NCBI RefSeq assembly: GCF_006517275.1 | Contig: NZ_CP041191.1 | Location: 1,172,501 to 1,236,500, forward strand | Direction of reading: 5' to 3' | DNA: 64,000 bases | Source of the DNA: Labrenzia sp. PHM005 | GTDB lineage: Bacteria > Pseudomonadota > Alphaproteobacteria > Rhizobiales > Stappiaceae | Shown here: positions 1 through 10,815 of the stretch, piece by piece | How the letters are laid out: every line of letters starts with the position of its first letter | How positions within the stretch are numbered: position 1 is the stretch's first letter | The notes under the pieces: generated by a model | Databases searched by the model: none | Told to the model about the DNA's origin: nothing | Seen by the model: the letters and a program-made list of their open reading frames with translations, nothing else | Made by a program: the position numbers and the translations under genes

Positions 1-1
1 C

Positions 2-418
2 CGGTTCCATTTGCATCCGGCACTTAAAGCTTCTCTGATCCGGGCGGGGTCTGCGTTGCTTCTGGTTTGCCGCGATGGGGAAGCTTGGGAATTCGAAGCG
101 CCAGGCATCGAAATCGCATTGGAAGAGAGCATTTATCTCTCAGATGTCTTTGGTCACCGGAAATCGGAACAAATTGTTCTTTCCGGACCGCTGGAATCGG
201 CTCCGTCTGTTGGATGGCAATTCCGGCGGACTGCGACTGCTAAACTGAGCCGCCGCGGCACCAATGATTTTGATGAAACAGAAGAATTGCCGTTAGAGGA
301 ACCAGCGTCAGAGGTTGCAGAACCAGCTGAGGGTACTGATGTGGAAACTGGAGAAACACCGGACGATACCTCTGCAAATCAGACTAAGGACGAAGAGGGA
401 CGCCAAGATCCCATCTGA
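2..418 (+). CDS. Heparinase II/III family protein, C-terminal fragment
   Basis: Only the 3' end of the gene lies in the window. The frame is open from base 2 and reads RFHLHPALKAS before the first possible start, which resembles the start of the C-terminal beta-sandwich domain of alphaproteobacterial heparinase II/III-like proteins. The body then runs through a conserved-looking stretch (GEAWEFEAPG, YLSDVFGHRKSEQIVLSG) and ends in an acidic low-complexity tail rich in E, D and T. The family is thought to contain polysaccharide lyases, but the substrate of this alphaproteobacterial branch is not known. It sits 74 bases before purH on the same strand, an order common in this class. Family assignment rests on this fragment and on synteny. 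Confidence 0.72.
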   Translation, partial: RFHLHPALKASLIRAGSALLLVCRDGEAWEFEAPGIEIALEESIYLSDVFGHRKSEQIVLSGPLESAPSVGWQFRRTATAKLSRRGTNDFDETEELPLEEPASEVAEPAEGTDVETGETPDDTSANQTKDEEGRQDPI

Positions 419-492
419 AACCTTCCGCTTTTCAGCAAGACGTGTTAGGGCGGCGCCACATTCCGCACCGTTCCAGCTGAGAGGCAGTCCAG

Positions 493-2109
493 ATGGCCAT
501 CGTGTCCAAAGCCGTTCCCGTTCCAGAATATGTTCCTGTCAAACGCGCCCTTTTGTCTGTTTTCGACAAAACCGGGCTCGTGGACTTCGCCAAGGCTTTG
601 GCCGATCGCGGCGTGGAACTGGTTTCGACTGGCGGCTCCTATAAGGCGCTGAAAGACGCTGGCCTCGCCGTCCTTGATATCTCTGAAGTCACCAATTTCC
701 CGGAAATCATGGATGGCCGGGTGAAAACGCTGCACCCGAATGTCCATGGTGGTCTGTTGTCTATCCGCGACGATGAAGACCACCAAAAGGCCATGGCCGA
801 CCACGGAATAACCGGAATCGACCTTTTTTGCGGCAATCTATATCCTTTTGAGGAGGTGGTGGCCTCTGGCGCGGACTACGCGACCGGGATTGAAAACATC
901 GATATTGGCGGTCCGGCCATGACCCGGGCGGCGGCAAAGAACCACGCTTATGTGACCGTCGTTACGGACCCTGCCGACTATACGTCTGTGATAGAAGCGC
1001 TCGACGCCAACGATGGAAAATCACCAATTGCTCTTCGCAAAAAACTGGCCTTGAAAGCCTTTGCCCGCACGGCCGCATATGATGCGGCTGTTTCCAACTG
1101 GATGGCGGATCAATTGGAAGAAGCTACCCCGGCTCACCGCGCGGTTGGTGGTGCGCTTTCGGAAGTCATGCGTTACGGCGAAAACCCGCACCAGACAGCT
1201 GGATTCTACAAGACCGGCGAAAAGCGCCCGGGCGTTGCCACCGCAACTCAGCTTCAAGGCAAGACGCTCTCCTACAACAACATCAACGACACGGATGCTG
1301 CCTTCGAACTGGTCAGCGAGTTTGACCCGTCCCGCACAAGCGCTGTTGCCATCATCAAGCACGCAAATCCTTGCGGTGTAGCCGAAGGCTCCAGCCTCAA
1401 AGATGCTTACGAAAAAGCCTTGCGCTGCGATCCAGTTTCAGCTTTTGGCGGTATCGTTGCTTTGAACCAGACCCTTGATGCGGCGGCAGCGGAAGAAATC
1501 GTCAAGGTTTTCACCGAGGTCATTATTGCGCCGGACGCCGATGAAGCGGCCCGCGAAATCATTGCAGCCAAGAAAAATCTGCGGCTGCTGACGACTGGCG
1601 GCCTCGCCGATGCCCGGGCCGAGGGGCTGTTTGTGAAGTCCGTTGCAGGTGGTTTGTTGGTTCAGTCCCGGGACAACGGTGTGGTCGATGACTTGGATCT
1701 TAAAGTCGTGACCAAACGCGCGCCGAGCGATCAGGAAATGCAGGACCTGAAGTTTGCATTCCGGGTGGCCAAACATGTGAAATCGAATGCCATCGTTTAT
1801 GTCAAGGACGGAGCGACGGTCGGGGTCGGTGCCGGTCAAATGAGCCGGGTGGATTCTGCCCGTATTGCTGCGCGTAAGGCGCTGGACGCCACAGAAGCCG
1901 CGGGGCTTTCCGAGCCGCTCACAAAGGGCTGTGTTGTGGCATCCGACGCCTTCTTCCCCTTTGCTGATGGCCTGCTTTCTGCGGCAGAGGCGGGCGCCAC
2001 GGCTGTCATTCAGCCAGGCGGTTCCATGCGTGATGAAGACGTCATCAAGGCGGCCGATGAGGCCGGCCTTGCCATGGTCATGACCGGGATGCGTCATTTC
2101 CGGCATTAA
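493..2109 (+). CDS. purH: Bifunctional AICAR transformylase/IMP cyclohydrolase
   Basis: This enzyme carries out the last two steps of IMP synthesis: formylation of AICAR with 10-formyl-THF, then ring closure to IMP, in the cytosol. The length of 538 aa is normal. The N-terminal MGS-like cyclohydrolase domain (about residues 15-160) shows [17 protein letters not shown] and [13 protein letters not shown]. The transformylase part carries [10 protein letters not shown] and the catalytic Lys-His pair K289-H290 in [13 protein letters not shown]. Near the C-terminus are [10 protein letters not shown] and [13 protein letters not shown], both typical of PurH. It follows the heparinase-like gene closely and may share its transcript. 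Confidence 0.98.
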   Translation: MAIVSKAVPVPEYVPVKRALLSVFDKTGLVDFAKALADRGVELVSTGGSYKALKDAGLAVLDISEVTNFPEIMDGRVKTLHPNVHGGLLSIRDDEDHQKAMADHGITGIDLFCGNLYPFEEVVASGADYATGIENIDIGGPAMTRAAAKNHAYVTVVTDPADYTSVIEALDANDGKSPIALRKKLALKAFARTAAYDAAVSNWMADQLEEATPAHRAVGGALSEVMRYGENPHQTAGFYKTGEKRPGVATATQLQGKTLSYNNINDTDAAFELVSEFDPSRTSAVAIIKHANPCGVAEGSSLKDAYEKALRCDPVSAFGGIVALNQTLDAAAAEEIVKVFTEVIIAPDADEAAREIIAAKKNLRLLTTGGLADARAEGLFVKSVAGGLLVQSRDNGVVDDLDLKVVTKRAPSDQEMQDLKFAFRVAKHVKSNAIVYVKDGATVGVGAGQMSRVDSARIAARKALDATEAAGLSEPLTKGCVVASDAFFPFADGLLSAAEAGATAVIQPGGSMRDEDVIKAADEAGLAMVMTGMRHFRH

Positions 2110-2276
2110 GTTTGGAAATATTGCAGCTTTTACTATTGGGACAAACTGCATTTCTTTGTGGGTGCAAATATTCCGTAGGCCTTTGAATATCTTGTTAATC
2201 TCCGGTGGCTAACTTGACCAAAACAGCGGCAGATCACTTCTGCCGTTGTGATTCGGTTGGTCAGCGGAGAATAGCC

Positions 2277-4382
2277 GTGTTTAAGAACGCAAAGGTCACA
2301 ACAAAACTTGTTGGTGTGAGTGTCGCCACCCTTGCTGTCGCTCTGGTTGGGGGCATCGGCGTCATCGGCTGGCAAGCCTCTGAAATGACGCATTCCCTGG
2401 CGGTTGCGCAGGCTGATGCGGTTGCCGAAGATCAGGCTCAGCTTGTCCAGCGTACGATGGAAAACGGGCTGGTGACCGCCCAGTCTCTGGCGGCAGCTCT
2501 TACAGGCCTCAAAAGCACCGGCAATCAAGATCGCGCGCAGTGGATGGCGATCGTTGAAGAGACACTTCATAAAAACGTCGACTTCTCAGGCACCTGGGGC
2601 GCAATTCCCCATGATGGCCTCGACGGCAAGGACACCGAGTTTGTCAAAGCAGACAAGCACGACGACAGCGGCATGTGGCGGCCGTATTTTTTCCGCCTGG
2701 CCGATGGCAAACTGGGCTACCGCCCGATGGGCGATCTGGAGATGGACCAGCCCGGCAAGAGCCTTTGGTTCAACGTTCCCTACAAGTCCGGCAAAGACTA
2801 CGTAACCGAGCCCTACAGCTGGGAAGCCGATGGCAAAACGGTTACAGGTGTTTCCTTCGGTATTCCAGTCAAAGAAGGTTCCAAGGTCATTGGTGTTGCC
2901 GGCGGCGATATCATGCTGACGCCTCTGTCCGACGCTCTTGGTGAACAAAAGCCACTTGGAACCGGGTCCGTACATCTTCTGTCCCAGAACGGGGCCTGGA
3001 TTGCACATCCGGATGCGGCAGTTCTTGGAAAAGAATGGGCCGAAGGCCGGTCCGAGATGGATCTTGCCGTTCAAGATCAATTGCTGGCTGCAATTAACAA
3101 GGGGGAAGCTTTCTCCTATCACGGCTATTCAAACACGCTTGGCGCAGATGTACTGCGCATCGTGAAGCCGGTCAGCATTGGCCGGACTGACGCCAAACTG
3201 GCGGTCGTGGTCAATGTTCCTGAAGCAACCCTCTACGCCGCCCGTGCTCAGATCATCACAATGATCGCCGGTGTTGGCCTCGTTCTGCTGCTGGTGGTTG
3301 CTGCCTCAATCTATATTGTAGGCACCAACATAGTCCGCCGGCCGCTGGAGCGTGCTGTCGGTAGCATCCAAGCTTTGATTGACCGTCGCTACGAAGAGCC
3401 AATTCACGACACCGATCGCAATGACGAAATCGGCGAAATCAGCCAGGCCCTGGAAGTTTTCCGTGACAAGGCGCAACAGGCGGAAGCCTTGGCCGCCAAA
3501 CAGGAAGAAACCCAACGCCAGCAATTGGCACGTGCTCAAAAAATCAGCGAAATCTCGCAAGACTTCGACCGCCAGATCACCGAACTGACGGGCACCGTTA
3601 TGTCTCAGGTCGAAGATTTGAATGGTGCGTCTGTGACACTTACCGCTGGTGCTGATGATACCAGTGAGAAGAGCACCACCGTTGCGGCCGCCTCCGAGGA
3701 AGCCTCCTCGAACGTTGAAACGGTTGCATCCGCTGCTGAGGAACTGATGGCATCGGTCGGCGAAATCTCCCGGCAGATGACACAGTCGACTGAAATCGCT
3801 GCTCACGCGGTTGAGCAGGCGCAAACGACCAACTCCAAGATCGAAGGTCTCGCCGAAGCGGCTCAGCGGATTAGCGAAGTCGTTAAACTGATCACAGACA
3901 TTGCTGAACAGACCAACCTTCTGGCACTGAACGCTACCATCGAAGCAGCCCGGGCAGGAGAAGCGGGCAAAGGCTTTGCGGTGGTTGCTGCCGAAGTCAA
4001 GGAACTGGCGAACCAGACGGCGAAAGCGACGGAAGAAATCTCCACACAGATCCAGTCTGTTCAGTCTGAAACCGCGGGTTCGGTCGATGCCATCAAGGGT
4101 ATTTCGGAAACCATCGAGAAGATGAACGACATTTCTTCGTCCATTCAATCTTCTGTTGAGCAGCAAGGCATGGCGACTGAAGAAATCGCCCGCAACATCC
4201 AGGAAGCTTCTAACGGCACTCAGGAAGTTGCGCAGAATATCGTCAAGGTCGCAGCGTCAGCCGATGACACCGGCAATGCGGCGCGTCAGGTCAGCCAATC
4301 GGCCAATGTTCTGCAAAGTGAGGCTGTCCGGCTGAAACAGGAAGTCGACAGCTTCCTACAGAACGTGCGCGACGTCGCTTGA
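2277..4382 (+). CDS. Methyl-accepting chemotaxis protein with dCache-like sensor
   Basis: This is a transmembrane chemoreceptor that signals to CheA/CheW. I chose GTG 2277 ([13 protein letters not shown]) because GGAGA lies six bases upstream; an in-frame GTG at 2205 lacks a good ribosome site. The protein is 701 aa: TM1 about residues 12-34, a periplasmic ligand region of roughly 290 residues that looks like dCache_1 (motifs [27 protein letters not shown]), TM2 about 325-350, HAMP about 350-405 and the cytoplasmic signalling helices. The highly conserved hairpin tip [20 protein letters not shown] is at about 538-557. I see no C-terminal CheR-binding pentapeptide. The ligand cannot be read from the sequence. 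Confidence 0.93.
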   Translation: MFKNAKVTTKLVGVSVATLAVALVGGIGVIGWQASEMTHSLAVAQADAVAEDQAQLVQRTMENGLVTAQSLAAALTGLKSTGNQDRAQWMAIVEETLHKNVDFSGTWGAIPHDGLDGKDTEFVKADKHDDSGMWRPYFFRLADGKLGYRPMGDLEMDQPGKSLWFNVPYKSGKDYVTEPYSWEADGKTVTGVSFGIPVKEGSKVIGVAGGDIMLTPLSDALGEQKPLGTGSVHLLSQNGAWIAHPDAAVLGKEWAEGRSEMDLAVQDQLLAAINKGEAFSYHGYSNTLGADVLRIVKPVSIGRTDAKLAVVVNVPEATLYAARAQIITMIAGVGLVLLLVVAASIYIVGTNIVRRPLERAVGSIQALIDRRYEEPIHDTDRNDEIGEISQALEVFRDKAQQAEALAAKQEETQRQQLARAQKISEISQDFDRQITELTGTVMSQVEDLNGASVTLTAGADDTSEKSTTVAAASEEASSNVETVASAAEELMASVGEISRQMTQSTEIAAHAVEQAQTTNSKIEGLAEAAQRISEVVKLITDIAEQTNLLALNATIEAARAGEAGKGFAVVAAEVKELANQTAKATEEISTQIQSVQSETAGSVDAIKGISETIEKMNDISSSIQSSVEQQGMATEEIARNIQEASNGTQEVAQNIVKVAASADDTGNAARQVSQSANVLQSEAVRLKQEVDSFLQNVRDVA

Positions 4383-4407
4383 TCGAAGATTATCAATGAA
4401 ATGAAAG

Positions 4408-4440
4408 AACGCGCCGCCTTAATGGATGGCGCGTTTTTCT
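4408..4440 (+). terminator. Rho-independent terminator after the chemoreceptor gene
   Basis: An 8-bp perfect stem AACGCGCC (4408-4415) / GGCGCGTT (4428-4435) runs directly into a T-rich tail (TTTTTCT). The hairpin overlaps the last codons of the convergent MFS gene, whose TAA occupies 4419-4421 inside the loop. Confidence 0.8.
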
Positions 4441-5801
4441 TTGACTAATAGCAGCAGGGCCAAACCGGCAGCAAAAAACACCAGGATGACCGACATTCCG
4501 GCCGGTTGACTGTTTGTTGCGGCAGTCACCAGCGCCACGGCCAGCGGTGCTAGAAAACTCGTAACCTTTCCGGACAACGCCAGTAGGCCGAAGTATTGGG
4601 TGATTTGTTCCTTTGGTGCGAGCTGGATCAAAAGACTGCGGCAAGAGGCCTGCAAAGGGCCAGACGCCGCACCTATGATCCCACCAAGCGTGATGAAAAT
4701 CTGTTCCGGCAAGGATGCAAACAATCCGCCGTCCGGTGCGGCCGCGGTTTTGATGACAAAAAAGACCGTTGTCTTATCGACTGAGATCATGCCCAGACCG
4801 CAGATCATCAAAACGATCAACGAGAAAGCGATGACCAGTTTAGGTCCAAATCGGTCGTCCAGTTTACCGCTCAAGATTAGGCCAAGTGTTCCGGTGATTG
4901 TCAGGATGATGCCAAAGGATCCAATTTGTAGGGAGCCCCAGCCGAGTTGGCCGGCGGCATAAATTCCGCCAAAGGCAAACAGCGCAACCAGACCGTCCTT
5001 GAACACCATATTGGCCAGTAGAAACAGAAAGACGTTTCGCTGTGCCCGCGCGTGCTTGAGGCTTTCGATTAAGTCTGCAAGACCCTTCTGGATGGCAGGT
5101 CCCAATTTCTGCCGGTGATTGCTGTCCGGAACGAACAAAAACAGTGGCAGCACAAAAATCACGTACCAAATGGCCGAAAAAGGCCCGGAAGCCTGATCGC
5201 CTTCACTGGTCGTAGGATCGAGCCCAAAGAGTGGAACAAAACCCAACAATGTCTTGCCGCTGTCAGGGCTGGCCGCCAGGAAACCAAGCACAATCACCAG
5301 GGAGACAAGGCCGCTGGCATAACCGAGCGCCCAGCCGAAACTGGACAAGCGGCCGATATGTGTTGGCGGGACAAGTTGCGGCATCATGGCATTGTTGAAA
5401 ACTGTGGCGATCTCGATCGACAAGGTTCCGAGCGCAAAGGCACAGAGCGCGATCACAACGCCGTTTGGGTTGCCGGGAGCCGCATACCAGAACGCCCAGC
5501 AGCACAGAACAAAGGGGACCGAAAAGCAAAATATCCAGAGTTTGCGGCGGCCTGTCGCGTCGGCGATTGAACCGAGGATTGGCGCGAGAAGAGCAATTCC
5601 GAGCCCTGCTGCCGCGGTCGCGTAGCCCCAAAGACTTTGGCCTTGTTCAGGCGTATCCGCCAACACAGAAGCGAAATAAGGCGCGAAGACAAATGTCGTG
5701 ATCAGAGTGAAGAATGGCTGCGCGGCCCAATCGAAGAGACCCCAAGAGACCACTGCCCGCCGATCCGGTCTTTCAATGTCAGTTTCAGAAGCGGCAGTCA
5801 T
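4419..5801 (-). CDS. UMF1-type MFS transporter (Atg22-like)
   Basis: This 460-aa inner-membrane protein has about twelve hydrophobic segments. The N-terminal signature SWGLFDWAAQPFFTLITTFV is typical of UMF1/Atg22-like major facilitators, and the loop 2-3 region reads GSIADATGRRK, the MFS signature A variant. A hydrophilic centre (QKLGPAIQKGLADLIESLKH) separates the two halves. In fungi Atg22 exports amino acids from the vacuole; bacterial substrates are mostly unknown, so no substrate is assigned. It lies downstream of NAD-GDH on the same strand, but a strong hairpin at 5836-5866 separates the two, so it is probably transcribed alone. It is convergent with the chemoreceptor gene and shares its terminator region. 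Confidence 0.88.
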   Translation of the reverse strand: MTAASETDIERPDRRAVVSWGLFDWAAQPFFTLITTFVFAPYFASVLADTPEQGQSLWGYATAAAGLGIALLAPILGSIADATGRRKLWIFCFSVPFVLCCWAFWYAAPGNPNGVVIALCAFALGTLSIEIATVFNNAMMPQLVPPTHIGRLSSFGWALGYASGLVSLVIVLGFLAASPDSGKTLLGFVPLFGLDPTTSEGDQASGPFSAIWYVIFVLPLFLFVPDSNHRQKLGPAIQKGLADLIESLKHARAQRNVFLFLLANMVFKDGLVALFAFGGIYAAGQLGWGSLQIGSFGIILTITGTLGLILSGKLDDRFGPKLVIAFSLIVLMICGLGMISVDKTTVFFVIKTAAAPDGGLFASLPEQIFITLGGIIGAASGPLQASCRSLLIQLAPKEQITQYFGLLALSGKVTSFLAPLAVALVTAATNSQPAGMSVILVFFAAGLALLLLVKEKRAIH

Positions 5802-5830
5802 TTAGGATCAGATCTCCAAACTGTGTTTTT

Positions 5831-5866
5831 AATAAGAATGGCCGGCAACGGAACTGCCGGCCATTC
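5831..5866 (-). terminator. Hairpin terminator downstream of NAD-GDH
   Basis: A perfect 12-bp inverted repeat, GAATGGCCGGCA (5836-5847) and TGCCGGCCATTC (5855-5866), has a 7-base loop. Read on the minus strand it follows the GDH stop codon by 45 bases and is trailed by TTATT. The T run is short, so termination may be partial, and the downstream MFS gene could receive read-through. Confidence 0.6.
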
Positions 5867-5911
5867 TCACTTTAAGTGGATCTTGTGACAAACAAACCCG
5901 ATTTAATAAAA

Positions 5912-8900
5912 TCAGGTTCCGTCACAGATTTCTGCAAGCAGGCTGGCGGCGACCGAAAACTTGGATACGCTCAGGCCACCGTCCAGAATTTCAGCGACCG
6001 CCTGTGTGGTGCGCGATACCAGGGTTTCCTTTTTCTCCAGCCAGTTGCCAAAACCTTCCGCCCGGATCGCAGAGATCGCGATTGCCCGATGTGCAGAGGC
6101 AAGCGTTGCGCGGGCGCGGTCAAGAGCAAGGCCATCGTAGTAATCGTGCACTTCAAGGTCGCCGGCCATCTCGTTCATGGCGCCAAGACGGAAGTGATAG
6201 GCGACATCGAAGAAGGCGACAGCGGCTTTGTCGAGATCTGCACCGGTTTCCTCCGAGACGATGACGATGTCCGGAATGGCGCTTTCAACCGGCAGCCAGG
6301 CGATCCGGCGGGCAAGCCCCTCCGGCACACCCTTTTTGACATAGGCTTCTGCGCGGCTTCTCAGTTCTGTAGCCGGTTCCTCCGGAAGAAGTGTTTCGAC
6401 ACGATCGCGCAGGTCGGAAATACCAGACCGGAACCGTTCCACCACGGCGGACAGACCTTTATCAAAGGACACATTGCGTTTGAACCAGACGACTCGTTCC
6501 AAAAGCAGAGTTTGGACTTCTGAATAAAGATCCAGCTGCAGTGTCCCGTCGATCTTGGTGTCCAGGCCATCGATTTCAGAGTTGAGATCTGTCAGGTCAT
6601 AGCTGTTTCTAACCGCCACAAAACCTTGGGCGATTTCTGTTGGCGTCGCCCCGGTCTGATCCATCAAACGGGTGATGAAGGTTGCGCCACCACGGTTGAC
6701 CATGGAGTTCGCCAGCATCGTTGCGATGATTTCCCGGCGCAGACGGTGACCGTTGATTTCGTTCTCATAGTCATTGGCCATTTGATCCGGGAAATAGCGG
6801 AACAGTTCCCGGGCCAAGTAGTCGTCATCTGGCACTGTGCTTTCCAACAGCGCGTCGTAAAGCGTGATCTTGGCGTAGGCCAGCAAGACACCCAATTCGG
6901 CGCGGGTCAGCAATTGGCCGGCATGGTGCATTTCCTCAAGCTGAACATCATCCGGCAGCTGCTCAACAACACGGTCCAAAAGATCTTCCTGCTCCAGCTG
7001 GCGCATCATACGCACCTGGTAGCCAAAATCCTCTGGACCGCGCAGTTGGGTCATGGAGATCGCCAAGGTCTGCAGGTAATTGTTTCGCAGTACGAGAGAG
7101 GCGACTTCATCCGTCATATCGGCGAGCAGGGAATTCCGCCCATGAAGGTCGAGTTTTCCAGCTTTCACAGCCGCGCCCAGGGCAATCTTGATGTTGACCT
7201 CCATATCCGACGAGTTCACGCCGGCGGAATTGTCGATCGCATCTGAATTACAGCGGCCGCCCTTTTTGTTGAACTCGATCCGGGCCAATTGGGTCAGCCC
7301 GAGGTTTGCGCCTTCGCCGATGACTTTGGCGCCGACCTCTGGTGCGGTGATCCGGATATGATCATTGGCCCGGTCGCCCGCGTCCGCATCGGTTTCCGTG
7401 GTTGCGCGGATGTAAGTACCGATACCGCCAAACCAAAGCAGATCGACCTGCATCCGCAAAATGGCCATCATGACCTCTTGAGGTGTCGCGGAGGACTTCT
7501 GCAGGTTCAAAAGTTTGCGGATTTCCGCTGATAGCGGAATCGATTTCAGCTGGCGCGAGAACACCCCGCCGCCCTTGGAAATCAGACTGGTGTCATAGTC
7601 TTTCCAAGAGGACCGGCCCATGTCGAACAGGCGCTTGCGTTCTACCCAGGTCTTTGCCGGATCCGGATCGGGGTCGATGAAGATATCCCGGTGGTCAAAG
7701 GCCGCGACGACTTTGGTTGCCTTGGACAAGAGCATCCCATTGCCGAAGACGTCCCCGGACATGTCGCCGACACCAGCTGCCGTGAATGGTTCGGTTTGGA
7801 TATCCCGGTTCTGTTCGCGGAAGTGGCGCTTCACCGCCTCCCATGCGCCGCGTGCCGTGATGCCCATTTTCTTGTGGTCGTATCCGGCTGATCCGCCAGA
7901 GGCAAAAGCATCGCCCAGCCAGAAATCACGGCCCTCGGAAATCGCATTGGCCGTATCGGAAAAGGTTGCTGTTCCCTTGTCAGCCGCGACAACCAGGTAT
8001 GGATCATCGGCATCGAACCGGTTGACCCGCGCCGGTGGCAGGATCTTGTCTTCATCCAGATTGTCGGTGACATCCAGAAGCGCATTGATGAAGATCTTGT
8101 AGCTTTCGGTACCTTCTTTGAACCAGGCTTCCCGGTCACTTGCGGGTGGAAGCTGTTTGGGGACAAAGCCGCCTTTTGAACCAACCGGAACAATCACGGC
8201 GTTCTTAACCTGCTGAGCTTTCACCAGGCCGAGAACTTCGGTGCGGAAATCCTGCGGCCGGTCCGACCAGCGCAGGCCGCCACGGGCAACCATGCCGAAG
8301 CGTAGATGAACCCCTTCCACACGCGGGCTGTAAACAAAGATCTCGCGGAACGGTCGCGGTTGCGGCAGTTCGTCAATCTTCCGGCTTTCAATTTTGAAGG
8401 CAACGGTCGCCTTGGGTTGTCCAACATCATCCAATTGATAAAAGTTTGTGCGCAGGATCGATTCAATCGCATTTTGGAACCGCCGCAGAATACGGTCATC
8501 GTCGAGGCTCGAAACATCTTCCAAGGCGGCTGAAAATTCCGGCAGGAGCCGATCAGTGCCGGAATTTCTGTCTTTTTCCGAGACATCAGGATTGAACCGG
8601 AGATGGAACAGTTCCACCAACTTAGCGGCGATCGCAGGATAGTTGTTGAGCGTCGACCACATGTAGTCTTCAGAGAAGCGAATGCCGGCCTGCCGCAGAT
8701 ATTTGGACAGCGCCCGCAAGATCGCAACATCGCGCCAGGCCAGTCCGGCGGTCAGAACCAGACGGTTGTAGCCGTCATCTTCCGCCCGGCCGCTCCAGAT
8801 CGCCATATACATGCTTTCCAGACGGCTCTGCATCTTGTCATCGAAGTCCAAGTCCTCGCCGGACCGCGCTTCCAATGTCATCTCGTGCAGGTAAGAGAAC

Positions 8901-10723
8901 GGTGCATTGGTCGGGGTGACGCGGTAGGTCCGTTCGTTGATGACTTTGAAGCCCATGTTCTCCAGAAGCGGCACACGGGATGACAGTGGGATCGGTGCGC
9001 CCCGATGATAGACCTTGAGCGCCAATCGGTTGTTTTCCGACCCTGCCGGACAGTGAAATGTAATGGTCGTATCGCGGGTGTCGCTCAGTGTTTCCAGCTG
9101 AACAATGTCGAAAAGAGCCGACTGAGCGTTATAGACCTCTTTGTAGCCGCCATGGAATGACAAGGCGTAGCGATCGGCCAGCTTGCGGGCCTGCGCCGGG
9201 GAAAACTCCGCCTTAAGGGCGTCCCGTACAGCATCCGGCCAGTTGCGCACCATATCGGCGACAGCCGCTTCCAATTCGTCCTGATCCGGTGTTGGTGTTT
9301 CACCCTTGTCGCGGCCGACGATGTAATGAACCCGCGCAAGCGGGCCCTCGGGGTAGGTCACGTACCAGGCAGACAGACGGCCTTCATAAATAGCTGCGAG
9401 ATAAGTGCCGACATTCAGGCGGACTTCTGTGCTGTAGCGATCGCGTGGCACAAACACCAAGATTGAGACATAGCGGTCGAATTTATCTGGACGGGACAAA
9501 ACCCGGATACGTGGCCGTTCATCCAGCTGCAGAATTGCAGTTGAGAATTCAAACAGGCGTTCACGTTCGATCTGGAACAGTTCGTCTCTCGGAAAAGCTT
9601 CTAAAACATTCCGGAGGGCCCGGCCGGAATGGCTTTCGGAGTGATAACCGGCCCGGGCCAGAACACTGGCCACCTTACGGCGCAGGAACGGGATGGTGCT
9701 GGTTGGTTCCGTGTAGGCGGTGGAGGCGAACAGTCCGACAATTCGAAGTTCGCCGACCATTTTGCCATCATCGTCGTAGAGCTTGGCACCGACGTAATCC
9801 ATATGCACCCGGCGGTGAACGGTGCTCTTTACGTTCGCCTTAGCAATGATCAGCGGTTCCGGCTTTTGCAGGAATTCCCTGATTTCCGGTGTTATCTGAA
9901 CGAATTCGGAGCCGCGGCGCAGAACGCGGACGTCCGGATCCGACAGAAGGCCAAGCCCGGTGCCTTCGTGCGGTGACAGTTCGCCTTCTTCAACGCCGCC
10001 CTCGAATTTGTATTCCCGCATGCCGAGGAAAATGAAGTTGTCTTTTTCCATCCACTCCAGGAAATGGATGGCTTCCCAAAGCTCGTCACTGCTGCCCAGG
10101 ATTTGTGTGGTCTTATATGTGTCGATCGCTTCGCCGAGCCGCTCTTGCATCGGTTTGAAGTCGGTGACCACTGCCCGGACGTTGTTCAATACTGTGTTCA
10201 ACCGCTCATCCAGAGCCTTGCGCTGCTCCGCATCATCTATGCGGGTCACATGAATATGGATGAGGCTTTCCTGTCGGTCTTTGCGTTTGGCCGGTTTTTT
10301 TCGGGCGACGGCCGAAGTCAACACGCCTTTGTCGTCGCGTTCGACAATGAAAATCGGATGCAGAACCAGATGCACTTCCAGCTTGCTGTCCTGCAATTCA
10401 TCCATAACAGAATCGACCAGGAACGGCATGTTATCATTGACGATTTCAATCACCGTCAGGTTCTTCGCCTTGCCGCCCTTTGCCCTAAAACCCGGATCTG
10501 AAATGCTCACCCGATGTGTGCCGAGGTCGTGGTTCTTGAAGTCCTGCCAAGCGTCACGAGCAAACCCGGTCAGTTCTTCTTCCGAGTAGGTCACGAGATC
10601 TTCAGCCGCGCCACGGTCATAAAAGGCGCTTGCAAAGTCCGCGAGGTCGGGATCTGCCTCGGCTAGTTTTGTGTGAACCGCGTCGATCAGTTTCAGTTTC
10701 TCGACGTCGTACTTGTCGGGCAT
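5912..10723 (-). CDS. NAD-dependent glutamate dehydrogenase, large (180-kDa) class
   Basis: This enzyme deaminates glutamate to 2-oxoglutarate with NAD+, mainly for glutamate and arginine catabolism. The 1603-aa length matches the large bacterial NAD-GDH class first described in Streptomyces and Pseudomonas. The long N-terminal regulatory region carries ACT-like folds (for example NDNMPFLVDSVMDELQDSKL). The catalytic core, about residues 800-1200, shows VARGGLRWSDRPQDFRTEVL, VGSKGGFVPKQLP, GVGDMSGDVFGNGMLLS and KVIGEGANLGLTQLARIEF. Start ATG 10723 is preceded by GGGGA on its strand. It is divergent from the alkylhydroperoxidase-like gene, with a 92-bp shared upstream region. Confidence 0.97.
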   Translation of the reverse strand: MPDKYDVEKLKLIDAVHTKLAEADPDLADFASAFYDRGAAEDLVTYSEEELTGFARDAWQDFKNHDLGTHRVSISDPGFRAKGGKAKNLTVIEIVNDNMPFLVDSVMDELQDSKLEVHLVLHPIFIVERDDKGVLTSAVARKKPAKRKDRQESLIHIHVTRIDDAEQRKALDERLNTVLNNVRAVVTDFKPMQERLGEAIDTYKTTQILGSSDELWEAIHFLEWMEKDNFIFLGMREYKFEGGVEEGELSPHEGTGLGLLSDPDVRVLRRGSEFVQITPEIREFLQKPEPLIIAKANVKSTVHRRVHMDYVGAKLYDDDGKMVGELRIVGLFASTAYTEPTSTIPFLRRKVASVLARAGYHSESHSGRALRNVLEAFPRDELFQIERERLFEFSTAILQLDERPRIRVLSRPDKFDRYVSILVFVPRDRYSTEVRLNVGTYLAAIYEGRLSAWYVTYPEGPLARVHYIVGRDKGETPTPDQDELEAAVADMVRNWPDAVRDALKAEFSPAQARKLADRYALSFHGGYKEVYNAQSALFDIVQLETLSDTRDTTITFHCPAGSENNRLALKVYHRGAPIPLSSRVPLLENMGFKVINERTYRVTPTNAPFSYLHEMTLEARSGEDLDFDDKMQSRLESMYMAIWSGRAEDDGYNRLVLTAGLAWRDVAILRALSKYLRQAGIRFSEDYMWSTLNNYPAIAAKLVELFHLRFNPDVSEKDRNSGTDRLLPEFSAALEDVSSLDDDRILRRFQNAIESILRTNFYQLDDVGQPKATVAFKIESRKIDELPQPRPFREIFVYSPRVEGVHLRFGMVARGGLRWSDRPQDFRTEVLGLVKAQQVKNAVIVPVGSKGGFVPKQLPPASDREAWFKEGTESYKIFINALLDVTDNLDEDKILPPARVNRFDADDPYLVVAADKGTATFSDTANAISEGRDFWLGDAFASGGSAGYDHKKMGITARGAWEAVKRHFREQNRDIQTEPFTAAGVGDMSGDVFGNGMLLSKATKVVAAFDHRDIFIDPDPDPAKTWVERKRLFDMGRSSWKDYDTSLISKGGGVFSRQLKSIPLSAEIRKLLNLQKSSATPQEVMMAILRMQVDLLWFGGIGTYIRATTETDADAGDRANDHIRITAPEVGAKVIGEGANLGLTQLARIEFNKKGGRCNSDAIDNSAGVNSSDMEVNIKIALGAAVKAGKLDLHGRNSLLADMTDEVASLVLRNNYLQTLAISMTQLRGPEDFGYQVRMMRQLEQEDLLDRVVEQLPDDVQLEEMHHAGQLLTRAELGVLLAYAKITLYDALLESTVPDDDYLARELFRYFPDQMANDYENEINGHRLRREIIATMLANSMVNRGGATFITRLMDQTGATPTEIAQGFVAVRNSYDLTDLNSEIDGLDTKIDGTLQLDLYSEVQTLLLERVVWFKRNVSFDKGLSAVVERFRSGISDLRDRVETLLPEEPATELRSRAEAYVKKGVPEGLARRIAWLPVESAIPDIVIVSEETGADLDKAAVAFFDVAYHFRLGAMNEMAGDLEVHDYYDGLALDRARATLASAHRAIAISAIRAEGFGNWLEKKETLVSRTTQAVAEILDGGLSVSKFSVAASLLAEICDGT

Positions 10724-10815
10724 TTTTTTCCCCTTGGGCGATCTTGGGTGTGGCTCTGTTGCGAATTATGGTTTTATTGCCGCAACATCATTGTTTTCAG
10801 GACGGGAGGATTAAA

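Noticed and set aside
3306..4166. 286-codon minus-strand frame in the chemoreceptor gene
   Set aside because: Antisense of the signalling helices, whose repeated codon pattern keeps the opposite frame open.
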